A stretch of 19,125 nt of DNA from an uncultured bacterium (GTDB lineage: Bacteria > Bacteroidota > Bacteroidia > Bacteroidales > Bacteroidaceae). The position numbers were made by a program, and so were the translations under genes. Shown here piece after piece: positions 7,131 to 14,721 of this stretch; the stretch's first letter is position 1, and each line of letters starts with the position of its first letter. Below the pieces are notes generated by a model. It made no database searches. It had not been told where the DNA came from and worked only from the letters and a program-made list of their open reading frames with translations. The DNA is taken from positions 1 to 19,125 of the forward strand of contig CAJMQV010000023.1 of assembly GCA_905215575.1 (NCBI GenBank). Reading direction: 5' to 3'.

Positions 7131-7541
7131 TTAATCTGCGATTTTAAAGATAAGTTTTTTGGGAATTTTTACCAATTTCCGGCCAACAACCTTCTTGATA
7201 CTGACACCATCGACCTGTTCGAAAATGTATTCGTTTTCGTTCTTTGTCAATTTTACCTCTTGGGTTTCGGAGCCCTGGTCATTGGAAAGGCGAATCAGAG
7301 CGGTGTTCTCGTTTATGATTTTAGATGAGGTGATAGTCCAGATACCATATACATTTCCGTTTAGGTATCCATGCATCGGTCCAAACATTTCCATACCAGG
7401 AACATTGATGCTTTCCTCATATAAATCAATGGTTAAATGCAAGTTCTCTTCTTTGCAAGACAAACTGGCTTTGAATGTCTGTTGGGCCATTGCAAAAAGA
7501 CTGCAAACACACATAATTAAAAACATTAAATTCCTTTTCAT
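7131..7541 (-). CDS. Small secreted protein of unknown function
   Basis: This 136-residue protein has a clear signal peptide (MKRN, a hydrophobic core, SLFAMA|QQ, cleaved after about residue 19). There is no lipobox, so it is expected to be free in the periplasm or secreted. The mature ~117 residues look all-beta: short alternating strands such as LHLTIDLY, ALIRLSN and TQEVKLTK. The C-terminus is very basic (VGRKLVKIPKKLIFKIAD). I do not recognise the family. It has its own -7 element close upstream and shares a divergent promoter region with the glycogen operon, which does not by itself imply a role in glycogen metabolism. Confidence 0.8.
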   Translation of the reverse strand: MKRNLMFLIMCVCSLFAMAQQTFKASLSCKEENLHLTIDLYEESINVPGMEMFGPMHGYLNGNVYGIWTITSSKIINENTALIRLSNDQGSETQEVKLTKNENEYIFEQVDGVSIKKVVGRKLVKIPKKLIFKIAD

Positions 7542-7572
7542 AATACGTAAATGATAATTTAGTTCATATCCG

Positions 7573-7580
7573 CAAAGATA
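7573..7580 (-). promoter_or_regulatory. Promoter -7 element of the small secreted gene
   Basis: TATCTTTG on the minus strand matches TAnnTTTG exactly, about 31 bases upstream of the start codon. The -33 region is not recognisable. Confidence 0.55.
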
Positions 7581-7741
7581 ATATATTATCAGAATATCTT
7601 TTCATTATTCTGTCATAATCTTGAAATCAAAGAAAAGATTTTATCTTTTAAATCGGTTTTCTATTTTTGTTTTTTAAAGAAATTGAATGGTGTTTTTACA
7701 AAAAAAAGAGGTAAAAGAATTTTGCTTTCATGTTTTTTATG

Positions 7742-7749
7742 TATATTTG
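7742..7749 (+). promoter_or_regulatory. Promoter -7 element of the glycogen operon
   Basis: TATATTTG matches TAnnTTTG exactly, 23 bases before the synthase ATG. A TTTG at 7721-7724 is 17 bases upstream, slightly closer than the usual 19-21. The A+T-rich spacer before it (7581-7720) holds nothing else recognisable. Confidence 0.6.
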
Positions 7750-7772
7750 CATCGAACTATAAATGTTAATAA

Positions 7773-9422
7773 ATGAGTAAAGACACACTATTTATTTTCG
7801 AATCGAGTTGGGAGGTTTGTAATAAAGTAGGAGGTATCTACACTGTTCTTTCCACTCGTGCCAAGACCTTACAAGATAGTATGAAGGACCAGGTCGTGTT
7901 CATCGGTCCGGATGTTTGGAAAACCGTGAAGAACCCGTTGTTTCATGAAGACAAGAAGCTGTTGTCTGGATGGAGAAACGAGGCCGAACAACAAGGATTG
8001 AAGGTACGTGTAGGGCGATGGAATGTTCCCGGAAAACCAATAGCTGTGCTGGTGGACTTCTCTTCATATTATGAGATAAAGAATAATATTTATGCAAAAA
8101 TGTGGGAGGACTATCAGGTAGACTCTTTGCATGCATACGGAGATTATGATGAGGCTTCCATGTTTTCTTATGCAGCCGGTCTGGTTGTTGAAAGCATTTA
8201 TAATTACATGTTGCGTGATAAATATAAGGTGATTTATCAGGCGCATGAGTGGATGACGGGATTGGGAGCATTATATATTCGTAAGCATGTCCCGCAGATC
8301 GCTACTATTTTTACCACACACGCTACAAGTATCGGTCGTTCGATTGCCGGAAACAACAAGCCGCTTTACGATTATCTTACAGCTTATAACGGCAATCAGA
8401 TGGCTGCGGAACTGAATATGCAGTCCAAGCATTCCATCGAACGTCAGACGGCTCATTTCGTAGACTGCTTCACAACTGTAAGTCAGGTTACAGCCCGTGA
8501 ATGTGAGGTGCTTTTGGAGCGTCCGGCTGATGTCGTACTGATGAATGGGTTTGAGAGTGATTTTGTTCCGAAGGGAGCGCAGTTTACTGCTGCACGCCGT
8601 AAGGCCCGCGCCAAGATATTCCAGGTGGCCGAACAGCTTACCGGCAACAAGTTCTCCGAGGATACCTTGATTGTAACTACCAGTGGTCGTTATGAGTTCA
8701 AGAACAAGGGTATTGATGTGTTCCTCAATACGCTGAAACTGCTGAATGAGCGTGAAGATCTTTCACGTCCTGTTCTGGCTCTTGTTGAGGTGCCCGCATG
8801 GTGCGCCGGACCGCGTGAGGATCTGTCTGCCCGCCTGCAGGGAGAAACTTCTGAAGGTGCCTTGTCAAATCCGGTCATTACGCACAGGCTGCATAATGAA
8901 CCCGATGATGCCGTGTTGAACACATTGAGATATTACCAGTTGACAAACCGTCCTGACAGTCGGGTGCAGGTAGTTTTTGTACCCTGTTATCTGGATGGAG
9001 CCGATGGTATCTTCAACATGAGTTATTACGATTTGCTTATCGGTAATGACCTGTGTGTTTATCCTTCTTATTATGAGCCTTGGGGCTATACTCCGTTGGA
9101 AAGTGTCGCTTTCCATATTCCTTGTGTTACAACAGATCTTTCCGGCTTCGGCATGTGGGTTAACGAAGTGCTGGGTCATGAAGGAACGCTTGAGGATGGA
9201 GTAGCGGTAATTAAACGTACGGATTATAATTTCCAGGATGTAGCTGCAAATATTTGCAATGAGATTACGGCATTTGCCGCACTTCCGGATGCAGAAGTGC
9301 GTAAAATCCGAAAAAAGGCTGAGCGTATTGCGTCAAAGGCATTGTGGAAGAATTTTATAAAGTATTATTATCAGGCCTACGACTTTGCGCTTGAGCGCGC
9401 CGAGATGAGAAACAAAAAATGA
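7773..9422 (+). CDS. Glycogen synthase, family GT3 (eukaryotic type)
   Basis: This 549-residue cytoplasmic enzyme extends alpha-1,4-glucan chains from a nucleotide-glucose donor. It matches the fungal/animal GT3 family rather than the bacterial GlgA (GT5) family. Visible motifs are EVCNKVGGIYTVLSTRA at 14-30 (K18 at the donor site), QAHEWMTG at 156-163, GRYEFKNKGIDVF at 305-317 (R306, K312), and the retaining-GT signature YYEPWGYTPLES at 433-444 with catalytic glutamates E435 and E443. Yeast Gsy2 is about 705 residues; this protein lacks the long C-terminal tail with the phosphorylation sites. It ends in AYDFALERAEMRNKK, where the eukaryotic enzymes have the arginine-rich helix that binds glucose-6-phosphate, so that control is probably absent. 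GT3 enzymes normally use UDP-glucose, and no ADP-glucose pyrophosphorylase gene is nearby. The phosphorylase gene starts 30 bases downstream. Confidence 0.92.
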   Translation: MSKDTLFIFESSWEVCNKVGGIYTVLSTRAKTLQDSMKDQVVFIGPDVWKTVKNPLFHEDKKLLSGWRNEAEQQGLKVRVGRWNVPGKPIAVLVDFSSYYEIKNNIYAKMWEDYQVDSLHAYGDYDEASMFSYAAGLVVESIYNYMLRDKYKVIYQAHEWMTGLGALYIRKHVPQIATIFTTHATSIGRSIAGNNKPLYDYLTAYNGNQMAAELNMQSKHSIERQTAHFVDCFTTVSQVTARECEVLLERPADVVLMNGFESDFVPKGAQFTAARRKARAKIFQVAEQLTGNKFSEDTLIVTTSGRYEFKNKGIDVFLNTLKLLNEREDLSRPVLALVEVPAWCAGPREDLSARLQGETSEGALSNPVITHRLHNEPDDAVLNTLRYYQLTNRPDSRVQVVFVPCYLDGADGIFNMSYYDLLIGNDLCVYPSYYEPWGYTPLESVAFHIPCVTTDLSGFGMWVNEVLGHEGTLEDGVAVIKRTDYNFQDVAANICNEITAFAALPDAEVRKIRKKAERIASKALWKNFIKYYYQAYDFALERAEMRNKK

Positions 9423-9452
9423 AATAATTAACTGAATCTAATTTTAGAACTT

Positions 9453-12017
9453 ATGAAAATTAAAGCAAGTAATTCAAATGGAATCAGCTGGAAAGAAGTG
9501 AACGTGAAATCACGTATTCCTAATGAATTGAGCAAACTGGCTGAATTGTCCCGCAACATCTGGTGGGCATGGAACCATGAGGCACGTGAACTTTTCCGCT
9601 CTTTGGATGAAGATTTGTTTGAGGAAGTAGGACAGAACCCGGTATTGCTTCTGGAGCGTCTGAGCTATGAACGTCTGGAAGAGTTGTCTCAGGACGAGAT
9701 GATTCTGGCACGTATGGAGGCTGTGTACAAGATGTTCCGCGCATATATGGATGTAGAGCCGAATCATAAGAGAGCTTCTGTAGCTTACTTCTGTATGGAG
9801 TATGGTTTGAACCACGTGCTGAAGATTTATTCTGGTGGTTTGGGCGTGCTGGCTGGTGACTATTTGAAAGAAGCTTCAGATAGCAATGTAGACATGTGCG
9901 CAGTGGGTTTCCTGTATCGCTACGGTTACTTCACTCAGACTCTGTCTATGGACGGACAGCAGATTGCCAACTATGAGGCTCAGAACTTCGGAAGTCTTCC
10001 AATAGAGCGTCAGCTGGATGCCGACGGCAATCCGATGGTTGTGGATGTACCTTATTTGAATTACTTCGTTCATGCATATGTATGGCGTGTCAATGTAGGT
10101 CGTATCAAGTTGTATCTGTTGGATACAGACAACGAGATGAACTCTGAGTTCGACCGCAGAATCACTCACGCTCTGTATGGTGGTGACTGGGAAAACCGTT
10201 TGAAGCAGGAGATTCTGTTGGGTATCGGTGGTGTGCTCACCTTGAAGAAACTGGGTATCAAGAAGGATATCTATCACTGTAACGAAGGACATGCCGCTCT
10301 GTGTAACGTACAGCGTCTGTTGGATTACGTTCAGTCTGGCCTTACCTTCAATCAGGCACTGGAGCTGGTTCGTGCTTCTTCTCTCTATACTGTACATACT
10401 CCGGTTCCTGCCGGTCATGACTATTTCGACGAAGGTCTGTTCGGAAAATATATGGGCGGTTATCCGGCAATGTTGGGTATCACTTGGGATGAGTTTATCG
10501 GCATGGGCCGTCAGAATCCGGACGATCATTCTGAGCGCTTCTGTATGTCAACCTTTGCTTGCAACACCTGTCAGGAGGTTAACGGTGTGAGCTGGTTGCA
10601 CGGAAAAGTATCTCGCGAGATGTTCTCTGACATCTGGAAAGGTTACTTCCCGGAAGAAAGCCATGTAGGTTATGTGACCAACGGTGTGCACTTCCCGACA
10701 TGGGCTGCTACAGAGTGGAAAGAGTTCTACATCAAGCACTTTGACAAGAACTTCATGAGCGACCAGAGTAACCAGAGCATTTGGGAAGGTATTTATAATG
10801 TACCTGATGAATTGGTTTGGAACACTCGTGTGAAACTGAAGAACAAACTGATCGATTATATCCGTGAGCAGTTCCGTGGTAGCTGGTTGAAAAACCAGGG
10901 TGATCCTTCACGTGTGGTTTCTTTGATGGACAAGATCAATCCGAACGCTCTGTTGATCGGTTTCGGTCGTCGTTTTGCTACCTACAAGCGTGCTCACTTG
11001 TTGTTTACTGATCTGGATCGTTTGGCTAAGATCGTAAACAACCCGAACTACCCGGTACAGTTCCTTTACACCGGTAAGGCACATCCGGCTGATGGTGCCG
11101 GTCAGGGTCTGATCAAGAAGATCTATGAGATTTCTCAGCGTCCGGAGTTCTTGGGTAAGATCATCTTCCTGGAGAACTATGACATGCAGCTGGCTCGTCG
11201 TCTGGTGAGCGGTGTGGATATCTGGATGAACACTCCGACTCGTCCGTTGGAAGCATCCGGTACATCTGGCGAGAAGGCTTTGATGAACGGTGTGCTCAAC
11301 CTGTCAGTACTCGACGGATGGTGGCTGGAAGGTTATCGCGAAGGCGCCGGATGGGCATTGACCGAGAAGCGTACTTACGAGAACCAGGCTCATCAGGATC
11401 AGCTCGACGCTGCAACCATCTACAGCTTGCTGGAGAATGAAATCCTGCCGTTGTACTATGCACGCAACAAGAAGGGCTATTCAGAGGGTTGGGTAAGAAC
11501 CATCAAGAACTCTATCGCTCAGATTGCTCCTCACTACACTATGAAGCGTCAGTTGGACGACTACTATACCAAGTTCTACGATCCACAGGCTGCCCGCTTC
11601 AAGACTTTGGCTGCCAACGACAATGCCAAGGCTAAGGAAATCGCAGCATGGAAAGAGAAAGTGGCTGCTTGCTGGGACAACATCAATGTAGTTTCTTTCG
11701 AGAAGAACGAGCAGTTGGCTTCAGGTGCTCTGGAAACCGGTAAGGACTATGAAGTGAAGATTACGATCGACGAGCAGGGATTGGATGATGCAATCGGTAT
11801 TGAGATTGTAACCTTGATGACCGATAAGGACTGCAAGGATCACATCTATTCAGTAACTCCGCTTGAAATGGTGAAGAAAGAAGGCAACCTGTATACTTTC
11901 GCCGGAACTTATACTTTGAACAATTCCGGAAGCTTCAAGGCTGCTTGCCGTATGTATCCTAAGAACGATGCTCTGCCACACAGAGAAGACTTCTGCTATG
12001 TGAAATGGTTTGCTTAA
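9453..12017 (+). CDS. glgP: Alpha-glucan (glycogen) phosphorylase with N-terminal DUF3417
   Basis: This 854-residue PLP enzyme of family GT35 cleaves alpha-1,4-glucan with phosphate, giving glucose-1-phosphate. It is the distant, DUF3417-bearing type rather than the E. coli GlgP type. The N-terminal ~100 residues (IPNELSKLAELSRNIWWAWNHEA, cited here by its key WWAWN at 37-41) form the DUF3417 region. Other motifs are SGGLGVLAGDYLKEASD at 127-143, GFGRRFATYKRA at 503-514, and EASGTSGEKALMNG at 600-613 with K608 as the PLP-binding lysine. A beta-rich C-terminal domain follows from about residue 745 (VSFEKNEQLASGAL onward). It is cotranscribed with the GT3 synthase, so synthesis and breakdown of the polymer are coexpressed and must be balanced at the enzyme level. 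Codon choice is strongly biased (CGT for Arg, CTG, GGT, AAC) compared with neighbours, which suggests high expression. Confidence 0.93.
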   Translation: MKIKASNSNGISWKEVNVKSRIPNELSKLAELSRNIWWAWNHEARELFRSLDEDLFEEVGQNPVLLLERLSYERLEELSQDEMILARMEAVYKMFRAYMDVEPNHKRASVAYFCMEYGLNHVLKIYSGGLGVLAGDYLKEASDSNVDMCAVGFLYRYGYFTQTLSMDGQQIANYEAQNFGSLPIERQLDADGNPMVVDVPYLNYFVHAYVWRVNVGRIKLYLLDTDNEMNSEFDRRITHALYGGDWENRLKQEILLGIGGVLTLKKLGIKKDIYHCNEGHAALCNVQRLLDYVQSGLTFNQALELVRASSLYTVHTPVPAGHDYFDEGLFGKYMGGYPAMLGITWDEFIGMGRQNPDDHSERFCMSTFACNTCQEVNGVSWLHGKVSREMFSDIWKGYFPEESHVGYVTNGVHFPTWAATEWKEFYIKHFDKNFMSDQSNQSIWEGIYNVPDELVWNTRVKLKNKLIDYIREQFRGSWLKNQGDPSRVVSLMDKINPNALLIGFGRRFATYKRAHLLFTDLDRLAKIVNNPNYPVQFLYTGKAHPADGAGQGLIKKIYEISQRPEFLGKIIFLENYDMQLARRLVSGVDIWMNTPTRPLEASGTSGEKALMNGVLNLSVLDGWWLEGYREGAGWALTEKRTYENQAHQDQLDAATIYSLLENEILPLYYARNKKGYSEGWVRTIKNSIAQIAPHYTMKRQLDDYYTKFYDPQAARFKTLAANDNAKAKEIAAWKEKVAACWDNINVVSFEKNEQLASGALETGKDYEVKITIDEQGLDDAIGIEIVTLMTDKDCKDHIYSVTPLEMVKKEGNLYTFAGTYTLNNSGSFKAACRMYPKNDALPHREDFCYVKWFA

Positions 12018-12036
12018 TCCGTAAATCACGATAATG

Positions 12037-12069
12037 AAAAAGTCCGGTCCGTAGGATCGGGCTTTTTTT
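12037..12069 (+). terminator. Terminator of the glycogen operon
   Basis: A 14-bp stem (12037-12050 with 12054-12067, two G-U pairs) has a 3-base loop and runs into seven T on the plus strand. It lies 20 bases past the phosphorylase stop. Confidence 0.85.
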
Positions 12070-12521
12070 GTTTTGTCATTCTGACATTTTGTTTTTTGAG
12101 GACCTTTAGACTTCTGTTTTTGAAACCGATGAGGCTGGGCGGCGTAAAAGAATGATTCTGAGAGCCTGTATTTCTATATATTCCGTTGATAATCTATGGC
12201 TTGGACTGTTTTTCCGCATTTTCCGGCATGTGTCTTTCAGAGAGAAAAATAACTGTCCGAAGAGCTTTCTAAGAGTTGTGGATAAGCGATGCTCATGTTT
12301 TCCGGGAACGGATACGATGTTTTTGCGGAATGGTCCCGATGAAAATGAATCTATTTCAAGGCTGCCATGCCTATTCTGTAGGAGCTGTTTCTGCATAAAA
12401 CGATAAAAATGACCGTTAAATCCATCGGATTTTTGAATAAATATGCAGAAGATCATCCTCAAAGCATGGGTTTCTGAAAAAGCTTTGTCATGCGATATAC
12501 CTTTATGGATGACACTTTGTA
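12070..12521. other. Gene-free spacer between two terminators, nature unclear
   Basis: About 450 bases here have no gene I can support. A minus-strand frame is open for 160 codons (12588 down to 12106). It runs through the terminator hairpin, has an atypical composition (many Cys, His, Arg, Phe and few Gly, Ala or Val) and has no start with a promoter. A shorter plus-strand frame (12152-12406, 84 codons) is Cys-, Phe- and Arg-rich and equally unconvincing. No exact TAnnTTTG occurs on either strand. One perfect DnaA-box consensus, TTATCCACA, lies on the minus strand at 12277-12285, and a weaker TTATCAACG lies nearby at about 12184-12192. A short perfect repeat, AAATCC-ATC-GGATTT, is near 12420. 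A dispersed repeat, a decayed gene or an unknown RNA are all possible. Confidence 0.5.
12277..12285 (-). promoter_or_regulatory. DnaA-box consensus match
   Basis: TTATCCACA on the minus strand is the perfect DnaA 9-mer. Only one weaker neighbour (TTATCAACG) is seen within 100 bases. The flanking genes converge on this spacer, which is the opposite of the usual arrangement at an origin. This may be a chance match or a titration site. Confidence 0.2.
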
Positions 12522-12570
12522 AACAAAAAACTTCCGAACCCACACAATGTGGATTCGGAAGTTTTTTGTT
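12522..12570 (-). terminator. Terminator of the EamA transporter unit
   Basis: A 17-bp perfect outer stem (12522-12538 with 12554-12570), one mismatch, and five more pairs enclose a 3-base loop. On the minus strand it gives a TTTTTTG tail 46 bases after the EamA stop. It is symmetric enough to stop transcripts from the left as well. Confidence 0.85.
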
Positions 12571-12615
12571 CTTATCATTGGTCCGCAATCAGTTTATGCG
12601 GAATGATGAATGAGC

Positions 12616-13533
12616 TCACGAATGACGCGGACGAATCATCTTGACTACAGACGACAGAGTGTTCTGTATCGGTTTGCCAAGGATGATGAGCGTTACGGCC
12701 ACCAGAATCATGGCAATGCCCAATCCCTGTTGCCAGGTGAAAGCCTCGCCAAAGACAAAGGCTCCGATGCATACCGCTGTAACCGGCTCAAGAGCTCCCA
12801 ATACAGAGGTCATGGTGCCACCGATATGATGTACAGCCAGCAGCAGGGTGATGTTTGAAATCACCGTCGGCAGTACGGCCAGCAGTATCAGATTCACTCC
12901 CGACATGACATCGGGAATGGGTTGCAGTGTCTGTGTCACCGATACCTTTCCGGCGAAGAGCAGGGTCGTGAAGACAAACACGTAGAAGGCCAGTTTGCGG
13001 TTGGGCATGGTGCGCAGGTGTGATTTGTTTACCGTCGTGATATAGGCTGCGTAGCCCAATGCGGACAGCAGTACGATGCCTACGCCTGCCAGACTGAATT
13101 TATGGTCTTCGCCGCTGATTGACAGGCGCGCCACTCCGTAAACCGCCAGAATGATGGCCAGCCAGGTTACCCATGAAGCTTTTTCACGGAAAAGGATCAG
13201 CATGAGCAAGGTTACAAACACCGGATAAGTGAAGTGAAGAGTGGTGGCTACACCCGCTCCCATAAAGTCATATCCCCAGAACAGGAACTGCGCTGAAAAC
13301 ATGTAATACACGGACAACAGAATCACTAATGGCAGATCGCTCAGTTTAATGCTAAACGACTCTTTGTGTACTTTCATCATGATGCCCAAGGCGATGGTGG
13401 CAAAGAGAAACCGATAGAACAGGATGGAGTCGAGCGACATACCACCTTTCATCAGCGGTAGCGTAAAGAGAGGAATCAGTCCGAATGTCACGGACGTTAC
13501 AATTCCATAAATCAAACCTTTTATGCTGTTCAT
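12616..13533 (-). CDS. EamA/DMT-family transporter
   Basis: This 305-residue inner-membrane protein has about ten hydrophobic helices arranged as two EamA repeats, residues ~6-137 and ~147-286. The second repeat ends in the family-typical ALEPVTAVCIGAFVFGE (248-263 region). The length is typical of ten-helix drug/metabolite transporters. The substrate is not predictable; relatives export amino acids, nucleobases or other small metabolites. The start at 13533 gives a short MNSIKG cytosolic segment before the first helix. It begins 15 bases after the stop of the TlpA-like lipoprotein gene, so the two are probably cotranscribed. A link in function between them is not obvious. Confidence 0.9.
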   Translation of the reverse strand: MNSIKGLIYGIVTSVTFGLIPLFTLPLMKGGMSLDSILFYRFLFATIALGIMMKVHKESFSIKLSDLPLVILLSVYYMFSAQFLFWGYDFMGAGVATTLHFTYPVFVTLLMLILFREKASWVTWLAIILAVYGVARLSISGEDHKFSLAGVGIVLLSALGYAAYITTVNKSHLRTMPNRKLAFYVFVFTTLLFAGKVSVTQTLQPIPDVMSGVNLILLAVLPTVISNITLLLAVHHIGGTMTSVLGALEPVTAVCIGAFVFGEAFTWQQGLGIAMILVAVTLIILGKPIQNTLSSVVKMIRPRHS

Positions 13534-13548
13534 GGCAGAATGATGTTT

Positions 13549-14643
13549 TTAATGATTCTGCTTCAAGGTAGCGTTGATGAAATCTTCCAGCTGCTCGGCA
13601 CGAAGTCCTTTGGCCAGAATGGTGCCTTCCTGTGACAGAACAACGGTATAAGGGATTCCTTCTACAGTGTAAAGCTTTGCTCCGTTATTGTGCTGCCACT
13701 CTTTCAGCTCAGAACCCTGCGGCCAAATCAGCCCCTTGTCGGCAATGGCTTTTTTCCAGGCCTTTTCATTAGTATCAAGCGATACGCCGACAAATTCTAC
13801 TCCTTGAGCATGCACTTTCTGATAAAGGCGCACCATATCCGGAGCCTCTGCCATGCAGGGACCGCACCAGCTGGCCCAGAAGTCGAGCACTGTGATTTTG
13901 TTCTTGCTTACAATATCACTGATTTTAATGGAATTACCCTCTGGGGTAGTCATCTCGAAATCCGTGTACGGCTGTCCCACTGCGTTCTTTTTCAATTGCT
14001 CGATGGTGCTCGAGATACTTTTTATAGCAGGATTGTTGCGGGTTTTCTCCGGCAGTGAGGCAATCAACTGCTCCATTTCTTCGGGCGCAAACAGGCTGGA
14101 GTTGCTCAGAGTCAGGAACAGGCCGAGCTGGTTTTCTGCGTTCTCCGTAATCTTTTTCTGGAGATATGCTTTGACTTCCTGCTGTAAGGCTTCGCTTTTG
14201 CGGGCCACATCAGCTGATGAAGGGTCGCCCGTTTCGTAGAGTGCTGCGATGCGGTCGCTGAATCCGTAAATCGAGTCACTGATCTGTTGATACTGATCAT
14301 TCAGTGGAGTACCGCCGATAGTAGTTTTTTCGTCGTCAGCGTTCAGAGTGATCTTTCCCGGTTCTGAAAAGAAGAACCCTTGGTAATAGGAACCGTTTGC
14401 GTTGCGGATCCAGAAACTGAGTATTTCGCAGGAGTCTGCCTTTCGGGTCATGGAAAACTCACTGTTCTTGACAACAAGTGTGTCGTACATTTCCCACTCC
14501 GCATTGGTAAAACGGTTGATGAACACAGAGTCACCGTCCTTCATTCCTTCTATTTTGCCCGTAAAGGTAAATTCATTGTTCTGGCAGGAAAATACCGGAA
14601 TCAGTAAAGAAAGTGCCAGGCCTTTTAAAATAGCTTTTGTCAT
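13549..14643 (-). CDS. TlpA-like thiol-disulfide lipoprotein with DUF4369-like N-terminal domain
   Basis: This 364-residue lipoprotein has the lipobox PVFSC, with C20 lipidated. Residues ~22-110 are a beta-rich domain of the DUF4369 type commonly found in Bacteroidota (FTFTGKIEGMKDGDSVFI onward). A helical linker of about 110 residues follows, then a thioredoxin/AhpC-TSA domain at ~220-360. The redox motif WCGPC has C260 and C263, and the thioredoxin cis-proline is P331 in VEGIPYT. It probably reduces or exchanges disulfides in the envelope, facing the periplasm from the inner leaflet of the outer membrane or the inner membrane; its partner is unknown. It lies downstream of the prs terminator, and no exact TAnnTTTG is seen in the 78-base gap (only TATCTTAG at 14672-14679), so its promoter is uncertain. 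EamA follows 15 bases later. Confidence 0.92.
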   Translation of the reverse strand: MTKAILKGLALSLLIPVFSCQNNEFTFTGKIEGMKDGDSVFINRFTNAEWEMYDTLVVKNSEFSMTRKADSCEILSFWIRNANGSYYQGFFFSEPGKITLNADDEKTTIGGTPLNDQYQQISDSIYGFSDRIAALYETGDPSSADVARKSEALQQEVKAYLQKKITENAENQLGLFLTLSNSSLFAPEEMEQLIASLPEKTRNNPAIKSISSTIEQLKKNAVGQPYTDFEMTTPEGNSIKISDIVSKNKITVLDFWASWCGPCMAEAPDMVRLYQKVHAQGVEFVGVSLDTNEKAWKKAIADKGLIWPQGSELKEWQHNNGAKLYTVEGIPYTVVLSQEGTILAKGLRAEQLEDFINATLKQNH

Positions 14644-14661
14644 AATTGGTAATGAAATTAA

Positions 14662-14697
14662 AAAACTGCTTCTAAGATAAATCCTAAAAGCAGTTTT
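14662..14697 (-). terminator. Terminator of the prs unit
   Basis: A 10-bp stem (14662-14671 with 14688-14697), plus two more pairs past one mismatch, has a long A+T-rich loop. On the minus strand it ends in TTTTTT. It lies 25 bases after the prs stop and just upstream of the lipoprotein gene. Confidence 0.75.
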
Positions 14698-14721
14698 CGG
14701 TTTGTTTGTAATTAATGTCTA

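Noticed and set aside
12184..12285. Replication origin
   Set aside because: There are only one perfect and one weak DnaA box, no A+T-rich unwinding region or origin genes, and the flanking genes converge on the site.
12106..12588. 160-codon minus-strand open frame as a gene
   Set aside because: It runs through a strong terminator hairpin, has no promoter, and its Cys/His/Arg/Phe-rich composition is unlike the proteins around it. It is kept as a spacer observation only.
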